From: Spinacia oleracea
Taxonomy: Eukaryota > Streptophyta > Magnoliopsida > Caryophyllales > Amaranthaceae
NCBI RefSeq assembly: GCF_020520425.1
Contig: NC_079487.1
Coordinates: forward strand, 11,145,501 to 11,209,500
DNA: 64,000 nucleotides
Reading direction: 5' to 3'
A program made the translations under genes and the position numbers. How positions within the stretch are numbered: position 1 is the stretch's first letter; every line of letters starts with the position of its first letter. The notes beneath the pieces are model-generated. The model made no database searches. It was given only the letters and a program-made list of their open reading frames with translations, and had not been told where the DNA came from. Positions 34,909 through 45,448 of this stretch are shown in pieces.

Positions 34909-36342
34909 CTACCTTACAGGACTTTGAATTGGATTCTTGAATTTGAACATGGAACTTAGACATAGAACTTCTTGAGTTAATCGAGGTTGGTCAGAGATCT
35001 GAATTCTGTACCATCGATGTCTGTTAGTTCGACGGCTCCCCCCGGAGAGGATCTTCTTGACAATGTATGGGCTTGCCCAGTTGGGTTTGAATTTTCCCCT
35101 TGGGTCCATGGTGCTTTTGCGCAGGGCTTTCAGGACAAGCTCGCCTTCCTTGATGTTTCGGGTTCTGACCCTTTTGTTGAAGTTTCTGGCCACTCGGCGC
35201 TGATAGACTTGTACATGGTGAGCGGCTTGAAGCCGACGCTCATCGAGCATGACTAGCTCGTCATATCTTGCTTAATTGTACCCATGCAGCTTCTGGGATT
35301 TTGCTTTCGAGGACTATCCTTAGAGAAGGTATCTCTAGCTCGATAGGTTGTACTGCTTCCATTCCATAGACCAATGAGAACGGAGTTGCACCAATTGAAG
35401 TGCGAATTGAAATTCAATATCCCCACAATGCGAAATGCAACTTCTGGGGCCAGTTCTTGTAATTGGTAGTCATTTTCATGATGATGGCTTTGACATTCTT
35501 GTTGGCTGCTTCGACTGCCCCATTGGTTTGTGGGCGATAAGGTGAAGAGCGATGATGTTGAATCTTGTACTCAGTGAATAGGTCTTCACACTCTACTTGA
35601 AAGTGGGTTCCTTGGTCACTTATGAACTCGTGAGGAACACCGTATCTGCATATAATGTTTTCTTGTATGAACTGGGCCACTTGCTTGGAACCTAACACTT
35701 TGAACGATCTGGCCTCGACCCATTTGGTGAAATAGTCGATGGCGACCAGTATGAACTCATGAACCCCGTTGCCTGTTGGAGTGACTTTGCCGATGACGTC
35801 GATACCCCAGGCTGAGAATGGCCACGGTGATGACTGAGAGTATAGCAATGATGGTGGAATGTGCTTCAGATTCGCACACTTTTGACATGTAGGACATTTC
35901 TTGACAAAGAAGTAGCAGTCTCGTTCGAGGGTAGTCCAGTAATATCGAGCCCTGATGATCTTGAGGGCTAGCATTTTCCCATTCATGTGGGTGCCACAGA
36001 CTCCAGCATGTATTTTTTCCATGACTCTTTGAGCTTCGTGCTTGTCAACACATCGGAGGTTAGGACCGCCAAGGGACTTTTTGTATTGAATGCCGCCTTC
36101 TATGACGAAATTGGCTGATTGTAGCCGTAGAGCCCTTTGATTTTTGCTTGAAAAGTGCGGGGGATACTCTGAATTTTGTAGATACCTTTGAATGTCTATA
36201 AACCAAGGTTCATCCCCATCTTGCTCGACGTTGTCAATAGCATGGACATATGCTGCTTCTTGACGTGTATCAATTGTAAGTGGCATTTCGGTCATGCCGC
36301 TTGGAATGTTGATCATTGAGGCCAGTTTTGCCAGTGCATCCG
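34909..36342 (-). pseudogene. TatB integrase (with RNase H end), disrupted
   Basis: On the minus strand the frame enters from the Cop3 junction with ALAKLASMINIPS (end of RNase H). It continues with a zinc-binding H-H-C-C region (VCGTHMNGKML ... CPTCQKC), the catalytic-core landmarks GIDVIGK, ISDQGTHF and NGAVEAANK, and after a stop near 35414 the C-terminal segment RRLQAAHHVQVYQ and RGKFKPNWASPY. A frameshift occurs near 35040. The integrase would insert the cDNA; this copy is dead. It aligns throughout with the TatC integrase. Confidence 0.85.
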
Positions 36343-37729
36343 TGAAGGAAATAATGCCCTTGGTCCAAGTATGCATTCTATGTTAAGTCTAATAAATGCG
36401 GTTCAGTATTAATTAACAAGTTAATAATTCAGTGACATCAAGTGAGCTGAATGCCTAGCTAGAGGCCGCTTCAGTTCAAGTGGAATTAATGATATTAATC
36501 CACAGCTTACTCTTGACTGAACCCGTAGGGTCACACAAATAGTACGTAAACGGATCAAGTATTTAATGGCATTAAATACTCCATCTATGAATATTCGGAA
36601 CCGACGGATCTTGGTTTCAGTGGGAGCTAAGATCGTCACAGGCAAGAAATGAATACTCCGGAAACGATGATATTGCCGGAAACGGAAATATGGATCGTAT
36701 CGGAAATATGAATATTATCCAAGTCGTAGATGTTGCCGGAAACGGAAACATGGTACGGATCGGAAAATATTATTGGAAATGGAAATATTACCAGAATCGG
36801 AAATATTACCGGAAACGGAAATATTGTCAGAATCGGAAATATTGCCGGAATCGGAAAATAATTCCGGAAACGGAAATATTAAATATTTGTTCGAAACGGA
36901 AATTAATTCCGGAATCGGAAATATTAAATATTGTTCGTATCGGAAATAGATTCCGGAAATGGAAATTTAATCGGAAGCGTATCGTACGAATTAGCATCGG
37001 ACGAGGCTTGCCGGACGAAGGCCCAGCACGAAGCCGGGGCCAATCGCCCAGCAAGCATGCGCGCCACAAGCCCAGCCAAGGCAGCGCCCAGGCCTACCGC
37101 AAGGCAGGCCCAGCGCGCGCCAAGGGCCACGGCTGCGTGGGCCGTGCTACGCGGGCTGCTGCTCGCACGCGCATGGGCAGCCCTTGTGGCTGCCGTGTGT
37201 GTGTGAGTTTGTGCTCATGCGTGATTCCTGAATCTACAAGAGTCAGTGTATGATTAAATTTCTATTCCTAATTGGATAAATTAATTAAATAGAATTCATG
37301 TAGGATTCTAATTCCAAATTAATTCGCATCCTACTAGGATTACGATTCCTTTTCCATAACTCTATAAATAAAGACCTAGGGGTCATAATTTATACACAAG
37401 TTTCAAAGTATTCAAAAGTGAGTTTTTGAGAGAAAATTAAAACACACATCTTGCTCATAAAGTGCCGAAATTTTCTAGTACCTTAAGGGCGATTCTAGTT
37501 GGTCAATCTTAAGGCGGATCCGGACGTGCTGTGGACTATCTACGGAGGGACGACACTTGGAGTCCTAAAAGACTTGTTCTTGTTCGGTTCGGGCGCAGCT
37601 AGGGAGGGCACGCAACAAAGAGTATGCATCTAAATTATGCTATATGATTATGTGTAAATAATATGTTGTCCTGGGTTAATGGTTGTTTCCGCATGATCTA
37701 TGTAGTGTCATATGTATCATAACCTAACA
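36343..37729 (+). repeat. Cop3 5' LTR (1387 bp)
   Basis: Starts TGAAGGAAATAATGCCC and ends CATAACCTAACA. The degenerate CCGGAAA/GGAAATATT array spans about 36655-36970, a GC-rich block about 36990-37200, and the TATA box is TATAAATA (37363-37370). The 187-codon frame inside (36690-37253) is repeated identically in the 3' LTR and spans the repeat array, so it is not taken as a gene. Confidence 0.95.
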
Positions 37730-40618
37730 GTGGTATCACGAGCCCCTTATTATATTCATAATCTAAATTGCATGAACATGGTTAAATATTACAAATTTGC
37801 AAGAATTAAAAGGGGTGATTAATTTTCGTAATTGTTAATTAATTGCAAATTGCGTTTATTTAATTATATGTACGCAGTTTTTCGGCAGTTTCTTCATTAC
37901 TCATCCGAATTGAGTGATTTTTGTGTCAATTCCGCATGTAAAAGGCATTCTAAAATTTTGACAAAAATAGTGTTTTTCTGCCGAACCCAGAATTCTCAAA
38001 TTCGAAGCCTAACTATGACTTTTCGAAGGTCTTAGTTTTTCGAATGCAAAATTTCGTAAATTTAAGATGTTAAATTAAATATTTGCGATTCCTGTTGATA
38101 AATCTTGAATTTTTGATTGACCTACTGCATATGTTTAACAAGTTTGAATGCCTAGTCTTGTTAATTATGCAATCTAATTTGTAATTATGATTAATTTGTT
38201 GAAAATTAGAATAATTTAGAATTAATTTGATTTTCATAATTAATTGTAATTTAATTAGAAACCTATGATTAAAAACCACCATAAAAATTGTAAATTTACG
38301 ATAAATTTTAAATTTTTATGACCTAGACTTGAATCCATATAAATCGGAAATCAATTGGATAATAAATTTTCGATTTTTTCGCCCTAAAATTATGAAATTA
38401 ATAATATTTATTAATTTGTCATTAATTTTAAATATAAATTTTAAATTTTTATGCGATTCGTTCAAATAACTTGCACGCACGAAGCAATGGACGCTTCGTG
38501 TTACCCTTAAGGGGTGTTGTATAATGCGGGCATGCGACGACGAGCAAGGGAGCTCGTCGCCCGTGCGGCACGAATGCAATGAGCAAGGGCGTAGTGCACG
38601 AGCACAAGGCAGCAGCCCTGCCTTGTGTCGTGTGCCACGAGCAATGAACGAATGGGCATGGGCGAAGGGCGAGCCAAGGCAGTCGCGTGTGGGCAGCAAG
38701 CGAGCTGCGCCACAACGCGCGCTGCCTCGCGCGCAGCGAGCGCAAGCTCGCGTGCCACGAGCGCTGCGCCCAGCACTGCTCGCGCGCGCAGCGCGCGATG
38801 TCGCTCGCCCAGCGAGCGATGTCGCGCCCCAGCGAGCGATGGCTCGCGCGCGCAGCGCGCGATGTCGCTCGCCCAGCGAGCGATGTCGCGCCCCAGCGAG
38901 CGATGGCTCGCGCGCGCAGCGCGCGATGTCGCTCGCCCAGCGAGCGATGTCGCGCCCCAGCGAGCGATGGCTCGCGCGCACAGCGAGCGAGCCAGCGCGC
39001 CCAGCGAGCGATCTCGCGCGCGCGCACTACGAGCGATAGCTCGCGTGCGATGGGGCGCTGTGCGGAGGCTTGCGATAGGACAGCAGCAGCTATGCGACGA
39101 GCGCATGGGCTGCGCGCACATGGCCAGCAATGGCTGTGTGCGTGCGGCCAATGGGCGTGCAACGCGTAGGGTGTTTGCGTTACGATTAGATCGTTTTGAA
39201 TGTTTAATTTGAAAATTTCAGTTCACGTAATTTTAATTAATTTTAAAATTAATAATTTGAATTAATTTCTTGGATTTTAATTTTGAATATTATAATTATA
39301 ATAAATGGAATTTATTCTAATTATTTTACTAAAATTAAAATCATGAATTAATTTAAATGCGACTGAAATTAAATTAAATTTTTGGATTCAATTATAAATT
39401 TATATGAGCTTTAAATTTTAATTAAATTTGTATGTTTCCGGTTAGACTAGAAATACAATTTTATGTTTAAAATTAGTAAAGCATATGAATTTATTGGTTT
39501 GAGTGGGAGCGCTTTTTAGTCATAAACTCTTGATTAGGTCTACAAATCCTTAAGGTTAAAACAACTCGATTAGAATTAATAAGGACTGAATAATTGGTAG
39601 ATTATTGGTGCCCTTGATTAATTGCTGCAAATGTTTACGTGATGCATAATGTGTTTTACTAACCAGCTATGTGGGCCATTCATGATAATGAATGGGTGAA
39701 TGGTATATATTGTATATGTACTGTTTTGCAGGTTATGAAGTGACTAGTATGGCCCAAATAGGATAGAAAATATGGTCTGCGTACCATTAATTTGAATGTA
39801 ATTGGTCTAAAGCACCAAAGTTATTTTTCAATTCAAATATGGTCTGCGTACCATCAAATAGTTGTAATTAGTTATAGCTTATCCTATTTGAAGAAAATGG
39901 TGCCTCCCACGGAGATTTTCAAGACGGACTTTGAAGTCAAAGCTTCAAGATGAAGTCGGGCCATACTAGATCACAAATATCTTATGCATGTTTTAAGTTA
40001 TTTATTGCTTTAAATATGTCTTAAAATGCATGAGATCAAAAGCTTGATTATGTTGCATGATTAAGGATTTTAGTTCACTTAAAATCTAACCAACATAGTA
40101 AGAGCCTTAAGTTCCAAACTTAAAAATTGAGTTAAAAGGTGCCATGCCAAAATATACACTTGCTTGGATATCCTTTACATCAATCTAGTAATAGTTTTCG
40201 CTCAGCGAGGTGTTACTTATTGGTCCTAAAGGGGCAAGGTACACAAATAATTGTGAGTACATGTTAGTTTTGGTGAAACTCAACGATATAAGTAAGGAGT
40301 CCTTTTATGTCGTGGCAAATTCGATAGGTTTACCTAATAAGTTCTTAGACGTACCTATCAACCAAGAATAGTTTCTAGACTATTAGCAAAAGGCTTTTGC
40401 TTACCTAAAATGTTCTAGGATTAAGTCGACAAACTGTGCTTAGTTCTTCAATGATTTTAGGATCTTGGAATCATTTTATTCACACCTGCCGGAACACATA
40501 ACTTGAATAAAATGCTTAATAAACATTGAATTATGCATGTATGCTAGAATTTAAGTTTATTAAGAGAAACTGTGAATGGTTATTTATTTGTTTATTCTTT
40601 TCAATTGTAGTTTTTAAT
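37730..40618 (+). other. Cop3 PBS and leader
   Basis: The PBS GTGGTATCACGAGC (37730-37743) abuts the LTR. The AT-rich leader carries the GC-rich block 38515-39170 and the paired hairpins ATGGTCTGCGTACCAT (39772-39787 and 39839-39854). The 3' end has splice-like sequences: a donor-like GCAG|GTTATG at 39731 and an acceptor-like TTTTCAATTGTAG ending at 40610, nine bases before the gag ATG. Confidence 0.85.
38515..39170. repeat. Cop3 GC-rich leader block with 64-bp tandem repeat
   Basis: Starting at 38779, a 64-bp unit (CTCGCGCGCGCAGCGCGCGA, then TGTCGCTCGCCCAGCGAGCG, then ATGTCGCGCCCCAGCGAGCG, then ATGG) occurs three times without visible change (38779, 38843, 38907), followed by a partial fourth copy from 38971. 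The unit is made of overlapping palindromes. Long Ala/Arg-rich frames are open on both strands because the sequence lacks A/T-rich stop codons. Confidence 0.9.
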
Positions 40619-43600
40619 ATGGCAAACAACAATTCATTCAACATTCGATCAATTCTCGAAAAGGAGAAGTTGAACGGGAAAAACTTCCTTGACTGGCAAA
40701 GGAACTTGCAAATAGTTCTTATGCAGGAAGAAAAGGAGTATGTCCTAGATGAGGCGATGCCCGAAGCTCCTGGCGACGGGGTCACTCAGGCTGCCCTCAA
40801 TCGTTGGATTGATGCCAACAAGGATGTGAAATGTCTAATGCTCGCCACCATGAGTGCGGATCTGCAGAAAACGTTCATCAACTCAGATGCTTTCACAATC
40901 ATCAGTGAGTTGAAGAACATGTTCCAAGATATGGCTCGAGTCGAAAGATTCGAGACTCATAGGCAAATTCTTGAGACCAAGCTTAAGAAAGGCGAGCCCG
41001 TAAGTCCACATGTTCTCAAAATGATTGGACTCATTGAGAATATGAGTCGGCTGGATCAGCAATTTTCTCAGGAAATGGCTATAGACACCATCCTCCATTC
41101 TCTTCATAGCGGGTATGATCAGTTCAAACTGAACTACAGTATGAATAGTCTGGACAAAACGCTCACTGAGCTTCACGGTATGCTGAAGACCGCTGAAAAG
41201 ACGCTCAAAAGTGATAAGCAGGATGTGCTTATGGTGCGTGGGGGCAAGTTCAAGATATCTCGAAAGAAGAGGAATGCTAAGAAAGGTGGCAACAAGGCCA
41301 GCCCAACTAAGCAAACTGGCGCCAAATCTGCAAAGAGGAAGGTCAGTCAACCCACTTCTGAATCCGAATGCTTCTACTGCAAGAAGAAGGGGCATTGGAA
41401 GAGAGATTGCTTGAAGCTAAAGGAAGATCAGAAGAACGGAACAGTCGTTCCATCTTCAGGTATTTTCGTTATAGACTGTATACTTGCTAATTCAACTTCT
41501 TGGGTATTAGATACAGGTTGTGGCTCACACTTATGTTCCAATCCACAGGGACTAAGAAGAAGTAGAAAGTTAAGCAAGGGAGAAGTCGACCTACGAGTGG
41601 GAAATGGAGCACGGATTGCTGCATTAGCCGTAGGAACTTACTATTTGTCGTTGCCCTCCGGGCTAGTTTTGGAACTGGAAGAATGTTTCCATGTTCCAAG
41701 TCTTACTAAAAACATCATTTCAGTTTCTTGCTTAGATGCTAAGGGATTTTCCTTTATAATAAAAGACAATAGTTGTTCGTTTTATTTTAAAGAGATGTTT
41801 TATGGATCTGCTAGATTAGTCAATGGACTTTATTTATTAGATCACGACAAACAAGTATATAACATAAATACCAAAAAGGCCAAAAAGGATGATTCAGATC
41901 TCACCTATCTGTGGCATTGTCGATTAGGCCATATAAACTTGAAACGCTTAGAAAGACTTCAAAGGGAAGGAATTCTAGAACCATTTGACTTAGAGGATTA
42001 TGGTAAATGCGAATCATGTTTACTTGGCAAAATGACTAAGCAACCTTTCTCTAAAGTTGGAGAAAGAGCAAATGAACTATTGGGTTTAATCCATACAGAT
42101 GTATGTGGACCAATGAGTACAAATGCTAGAGGTGGTTTCAGCTACTTTATCACTTTCACTGATGACTTCAGTAGGTATGGTTATGTCTACCTAATGAAGC
42201 ATAAGTCTGAATCCTTTGACAAATTCAAGGAATTTCAGAGTGAAGTAGAGAATCAATTAGGCAAGAAGATTAAGGCACTGCGGTCTGATAGAGGCGGTGA
42301 ATATCTGAGCTATGAATTTGATGACCATCTGAAAGAATGTGGAATTCTATCAGAATTGACTCCTCCTGGAACACCACAATGGAACGGTGTGTCAGAACGG
42401 AGGAACAAAACCTTGCTAGACATGGTCAGGTCAATGATGGGTCAGGCCGAACTTCCATTAGAATTTTGGGGACATGCACTAAATACAGCTGCACTCACTA
42501 TAAATAGAGCTCCGTCTAAAGCTGTCGAAAAGACTCCATACGAATTATGGTTTGGAAAGCCTCCAAATGTGTCTTTTCTTAAGATTTGGGGATGTGAAGT
42601 ATACGTCAAACGATTAATTTCAGACAAACTTCATCCAAAATCTGACAAATGTATCCTTGTGGGCTATCCAAAGGAAACAAAGGGGTATTACTTCTACAAT
42701 ACATCTGAGAACAAAGTGTTTGTTGCTCGAGATGGTGTCTTTTTGGAGAAGGATCACATTTCCAAAATGACAAGTGGGAGAAAAGTAGACCTCGAAGAAA
42801 TTCGAGTCGAACAACAAACTCTAGAGAATGCTCAAGATGACATTCAGGATGAAACTCAGAGATCTTTAGAAGAATCTGGTGAGAATCATGGTCAATCTAG
42901 AAATGTTACCCCGCGTAGATCGCAAAGATATAGATCTCAACCGGAAAGGTACTTAGGTATTTTGACGAACGAGAGCTATGACGTTCTATTACTTGAAAGT
43001 GATGAACCTGCGACTTACAAGCAAGCTATGACGAGCCCTAGCTCCAAGCAATGGCAAGAAGCCATGCAATCTGAATTAGACTCCATGTCTGAAAACCAAG
43101 TGTGGGATTTGGTCGATTTGCCAGATGGCTACCAAGCCATTGGAAGCAAATGGGTTTTCAAACTGAAAAAGGACAAGGATGGGAAACTTGAAGTTTTCAA
43201 AGCTAGATTGGTTGCAAAAGGTTACAGGCAAGTCCACGGTGTGGATTACGATGAAACCTTTTCACCAGTTGCAATGCTAAAGTCTATTCGAATAATGTTA
43301 GCAATCGCTGCATATTACGATTACGAAATATGGCAGATGGATGTCAAAACTGCTTTCTTAAACGGCATTTTAACAGAAACTGTGTTTATGACACAGCCTG
43401 AAGGTTTTGAGGATCCAAAGAATGCTAAAAAGGTATGCAAGCTAAAGAAGTCAATCTACGGATTGAAGCAGGCATCCAGGAGCTGGAATATACGTTTTGA
43501 TGAAGCAGTCAGTGACTTTGGTTTCATCAAGAACGCAGACGAATCTTGTGTATACAAGAAGGTCAGTGGGAGCAAAATTGCTTTCCTAGTATTATATGTC

Positions 43601-44584
43601 GACGACATATTGCTTATCGGAAATGACATTCCTATGTTGAACTCTGTCAAGATTTGGCTTGGGAAATGTTTTTCGATGAAGGATCTAGGAGAAGCACAGT
43701 ACATATTGGGCATCAAGATTTACAGAGATAGATCTAAAAAGATGATTGGACTTAGTCAAAGCACTTATATCAATAAGGTGCTTGATAGGTTCAAGATGGC
43801 GGACTCCAAGCGAGGCTACCTACCCATGTCTCATGGAATGACTCTAAGCAAGACTCAGTGCCCAAAAACACTTGATGAGCGTAGACGAATGAATGGGATT
43901 CCATATGCATCATTGATTGGTTCAATAATGTATGCTATGATATGTACACGCCCGGATGTTGCGTACGCACTCAGTGCTACGAGCAGATACCAGTCAGACC
44001 CAGGAGAGGCGCATTGGACTGCTGCCAAGAACATTCTGAAGTACCTGAAAAGGCACAAAGATGACTTCCTGGTCTATGGTGGAGATGATGAATTAATTGT
44101 TAAAGGCTATACGGACGCAAGTTTCCAAACCGACAAAGATGATTTCAGATCACAGTCTGGGTTTGTCTTCTGCCTCAACGGAGGAGCAGTAAGCTGGAAA
44201 AGTGCTAAGCAAAGCACCATTGCGGATTCTACAACTGAAGCGGAGTACATTGCTGCACATAAAGCAGCAAAGGAAGCTATATGGCTAAGGAAGTTCATAG
44301 GAGAACTTGGTGTAGTCCCCTCCATTAAAGGACCAATAGCCCTGTATTGTGATAATAACGGAGCTATTGCACAGGCAAAAGAGCCTAGACACCACCAGAG
44401 AGTCAAGCATGTACTTCGTAGATTTCACCTTCTACGAGAGTTCGTTGAAAGAAAGGAAGTCGAGATAAGCAAAATTGGAACTGATGACAACATATCAGAT
44501 CCATTAACTAAACCTCTGCCGCAAGCGAAGCACAACTCGCACACTGCAGCTATGGGAATCAAGCATATTGGAGAATGGCTTTGA
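40619..44584 (+). CDS. Cop3 gag-pol polyprotein (1321 aa), intact
   Basis: Encodes the copia polyprotein that builds the particle, processes itself, reverse-transcribes and integrates the element. Domains from the MANNNSFNIRS start: gag (about 1-230), CCHC knuckle CFYCKKKGHWKRDC (251-264), aspartic protease DTGCGSH (D298), GAG-pre-integrase LWHCRLGH (about 431-438), integrase with D494, D557 and E593 (D-x62-D-x35-E spacing), RT with YVDD (993-996), and RNase H (about 1160-1300, ADSTTEAEY). The frame is also open upstream to 40526, but the ATG at 40619 is chosen because Cop1 and Cop2 conserve it and the upstream part looks like intron or leader. Gag and pol share one frame, as is usual for copia. 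Expression would be driven by the LTR promoter. Confidence 0.95.
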   Translation: MANNNSFNIRSILEKEKLNGKNFLDWQRNLQIVLMQEEKEYVLDEAMPEAPGDGVTQAALNRWIDANKDVKCLMLATMSADLQKTFINSDAFTIISELKNMFQDMARVERFETHRQILETKLKKGEPVSPHVLKMIGLIENMSRLDQQFSQEMAIDTILHSLHSGYDQFKLNYSMNSLDKTLTELHGMLKTAEKTLKSDKQDVLMVRGGKFKISRKKRNAKKGGNKASPTKQTGAKSAKRKVSQPTSESECFYCKKKGHWKRDCLKLKEDQKNGTVVPSSGIFVIDCILANSTSWVLDTGCGSHLCSNPQGLRRSRKLSKGEVDLRVGNGARIAALAVGTYYLSLPSGLVLELEECFHVPSLTKNIISVSCLDAKGFSFIIKDNSCSFYFKEMFYGSARLVNGLYLLDHDKQVYNINTKKAKKDDSDLTYLWHCRLGHINLKRLERLQREGILEPFDLEDYGKCESCLLGKMTKQPFSKVGERANELLGLIHTDVCGPMSTNARGGFSYFITFTDDFSRYGYVYLMKHKSESFDKFKEFQSEVENQLGKKIKALRSDRGGEYLSYEFDDHLKECGILSELTPPGTPQWNGVSERRNKTLLDMVRSMMGQAELPLEFWGHALNTAALTINRAPSKAVEKTPYELWFGKPPNVSFLKIWGCEVYVKRLISDKLHPKSDKCILVGYPKETKGYYFYNTSENKVFVARDGVFLEKDHISKMTSGRKVDLEEIRVEQQTLENAQDDIQDETQRSLEESGENHGQSRNVTPRRSQRYRSQPERYLGILTNESYDVLLLESDEPATYKQAMTSPSSKQWQEAMQSELDSMSENQVWDLVDLPDGYQAIGSKWVFKLKKDKDGKLEVFKARLVAKGYRQVHGVDYDETFSPVAMLKSIRIMLAIAAYYDYEIWQMDVKTAFLNGILTETVFMTQPEGFEDPKNAKKVCKLKKSIYGLKQASRSWNIRFDEAVSDFGFIKNADESCVYKKVSGSKIAFLVLYVDDILLIGNDIPMLNSVKIWLGKCFSMKDLGEAQYILGIKIYRDRSKKMIGLSQSTYINKVLDRFKMADSKRGYLPMSHGMTLSKTQCPKTLDERRRMNGIPYASLIGSIMYAMICTRPDVAYALSATSRYQSDPGEAHWTAAKNILKYLKRHKDDFLVYGGDDELIVKGYTDASFQTDKDDFRSQSGFVFCLNGGAVSWKSAKQSTIADSTTEAEYIAAHKAAKEAIWLRKFIGELGVVPSIKGPIALYCDNNGAIAQAKEPRHHQRVKHVLRRFHLLREFVERKEVEISKIGTDDNISDPLTKPLPQAKHNSHTAAMGIKHIGEWL

Positions 44585-45448
44585 TGTCTCTGTTTAATGT
44601 TTTAAAGTTTTAGAGTTTAAATCTTTGTAAAACATTATTGGTTAATCATTCACAATAAATGAAAGAAATTCATTTTTCCATTTAATTTGTGGTTTATTAA
44701 ATGATGAGTCCCTTCAATTTGACGATATATTCAAGATAGACTGTCAGGACCAGTCCTGTGACTAAGAAATGTCTATCAAGTGAACTTGAATGTCAAAGGT
44801 TGAAAATGGTCCCTAATTGGAGTTTTCTATAAAATTGGACGCATAGAAAACGTTAGACGATTAGAATGCAAGATGACTAGTAGTTCTGTTTCTTGAACTA
44901 TGTGGACATGGCAATGTCATAATCATTTGCATAGATACTTACTTTGGAAAGACTAGTATCGGACAAGACCTATGAAACTTTACTGTAAGAGATGAAAGTC
45001 TGTCATAAGTAAATTTCATTAAATTATTAGACACTAAATCCTCAATACCTGAGTGATTTGAGATTACTTGTTTGAGAACTGGTTGCTTTGACGTTGACCA
45101 ACCGTCGCACCGTAAAAGGAGGCTATAAAGGCAATGCTCAGGTAATCACCTATCAAACGAAGTCTAATCTCAAGATCGCAAGATTGGGATTGTCCTCCCA
45201 TAAATCGGGATGAGATGCTTAAAAGTTGTACAAGGCCACTCGGAGAGCTAGAAACTGTGAAATGCATGGCCGTGCTCGGATGAATCATAGGCTATGATTA
45301 TCTGTTTATTTGATCAGTTGAACTCTGAAACCGAGGAACACCTCTGGACATAATAAGGATGACAACTCTTACCTTATGTTCAAGAGCAAGCATCGAGCGA
45401 CAAAGGAATTAGGAAATGCACACTTGTCCCTAAGGACAAGTAGGAGAC
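44585..45448 (+). other. Cop3 3' untranslated region and PPT
   Basis: Conserved non-coding sequence ending in the polypurine tract AAGGACAAGTAGGAGAC (45432-45448), directly before the 3' LTR. Confidence 0.88.

Noticed and set aside
36690-37253. 187-codon frame, repeated at 45796-46359
   Set aside because: It lies inside both Cop3 LTRs and translates the CCGGAAA array and the GC block. Its duplication merely reflects identical LTRs, and other LTRs of the family break it.
38316-39212. Long overlapping Ala/Arg-rich open frames on both strands
   Set aside because: They fall in the Cop3 GC-rich repeat block. Lack of stop codons in four or more frames at once is a composition effect, and Cop1 and Cop2 do not conserve any of the products.
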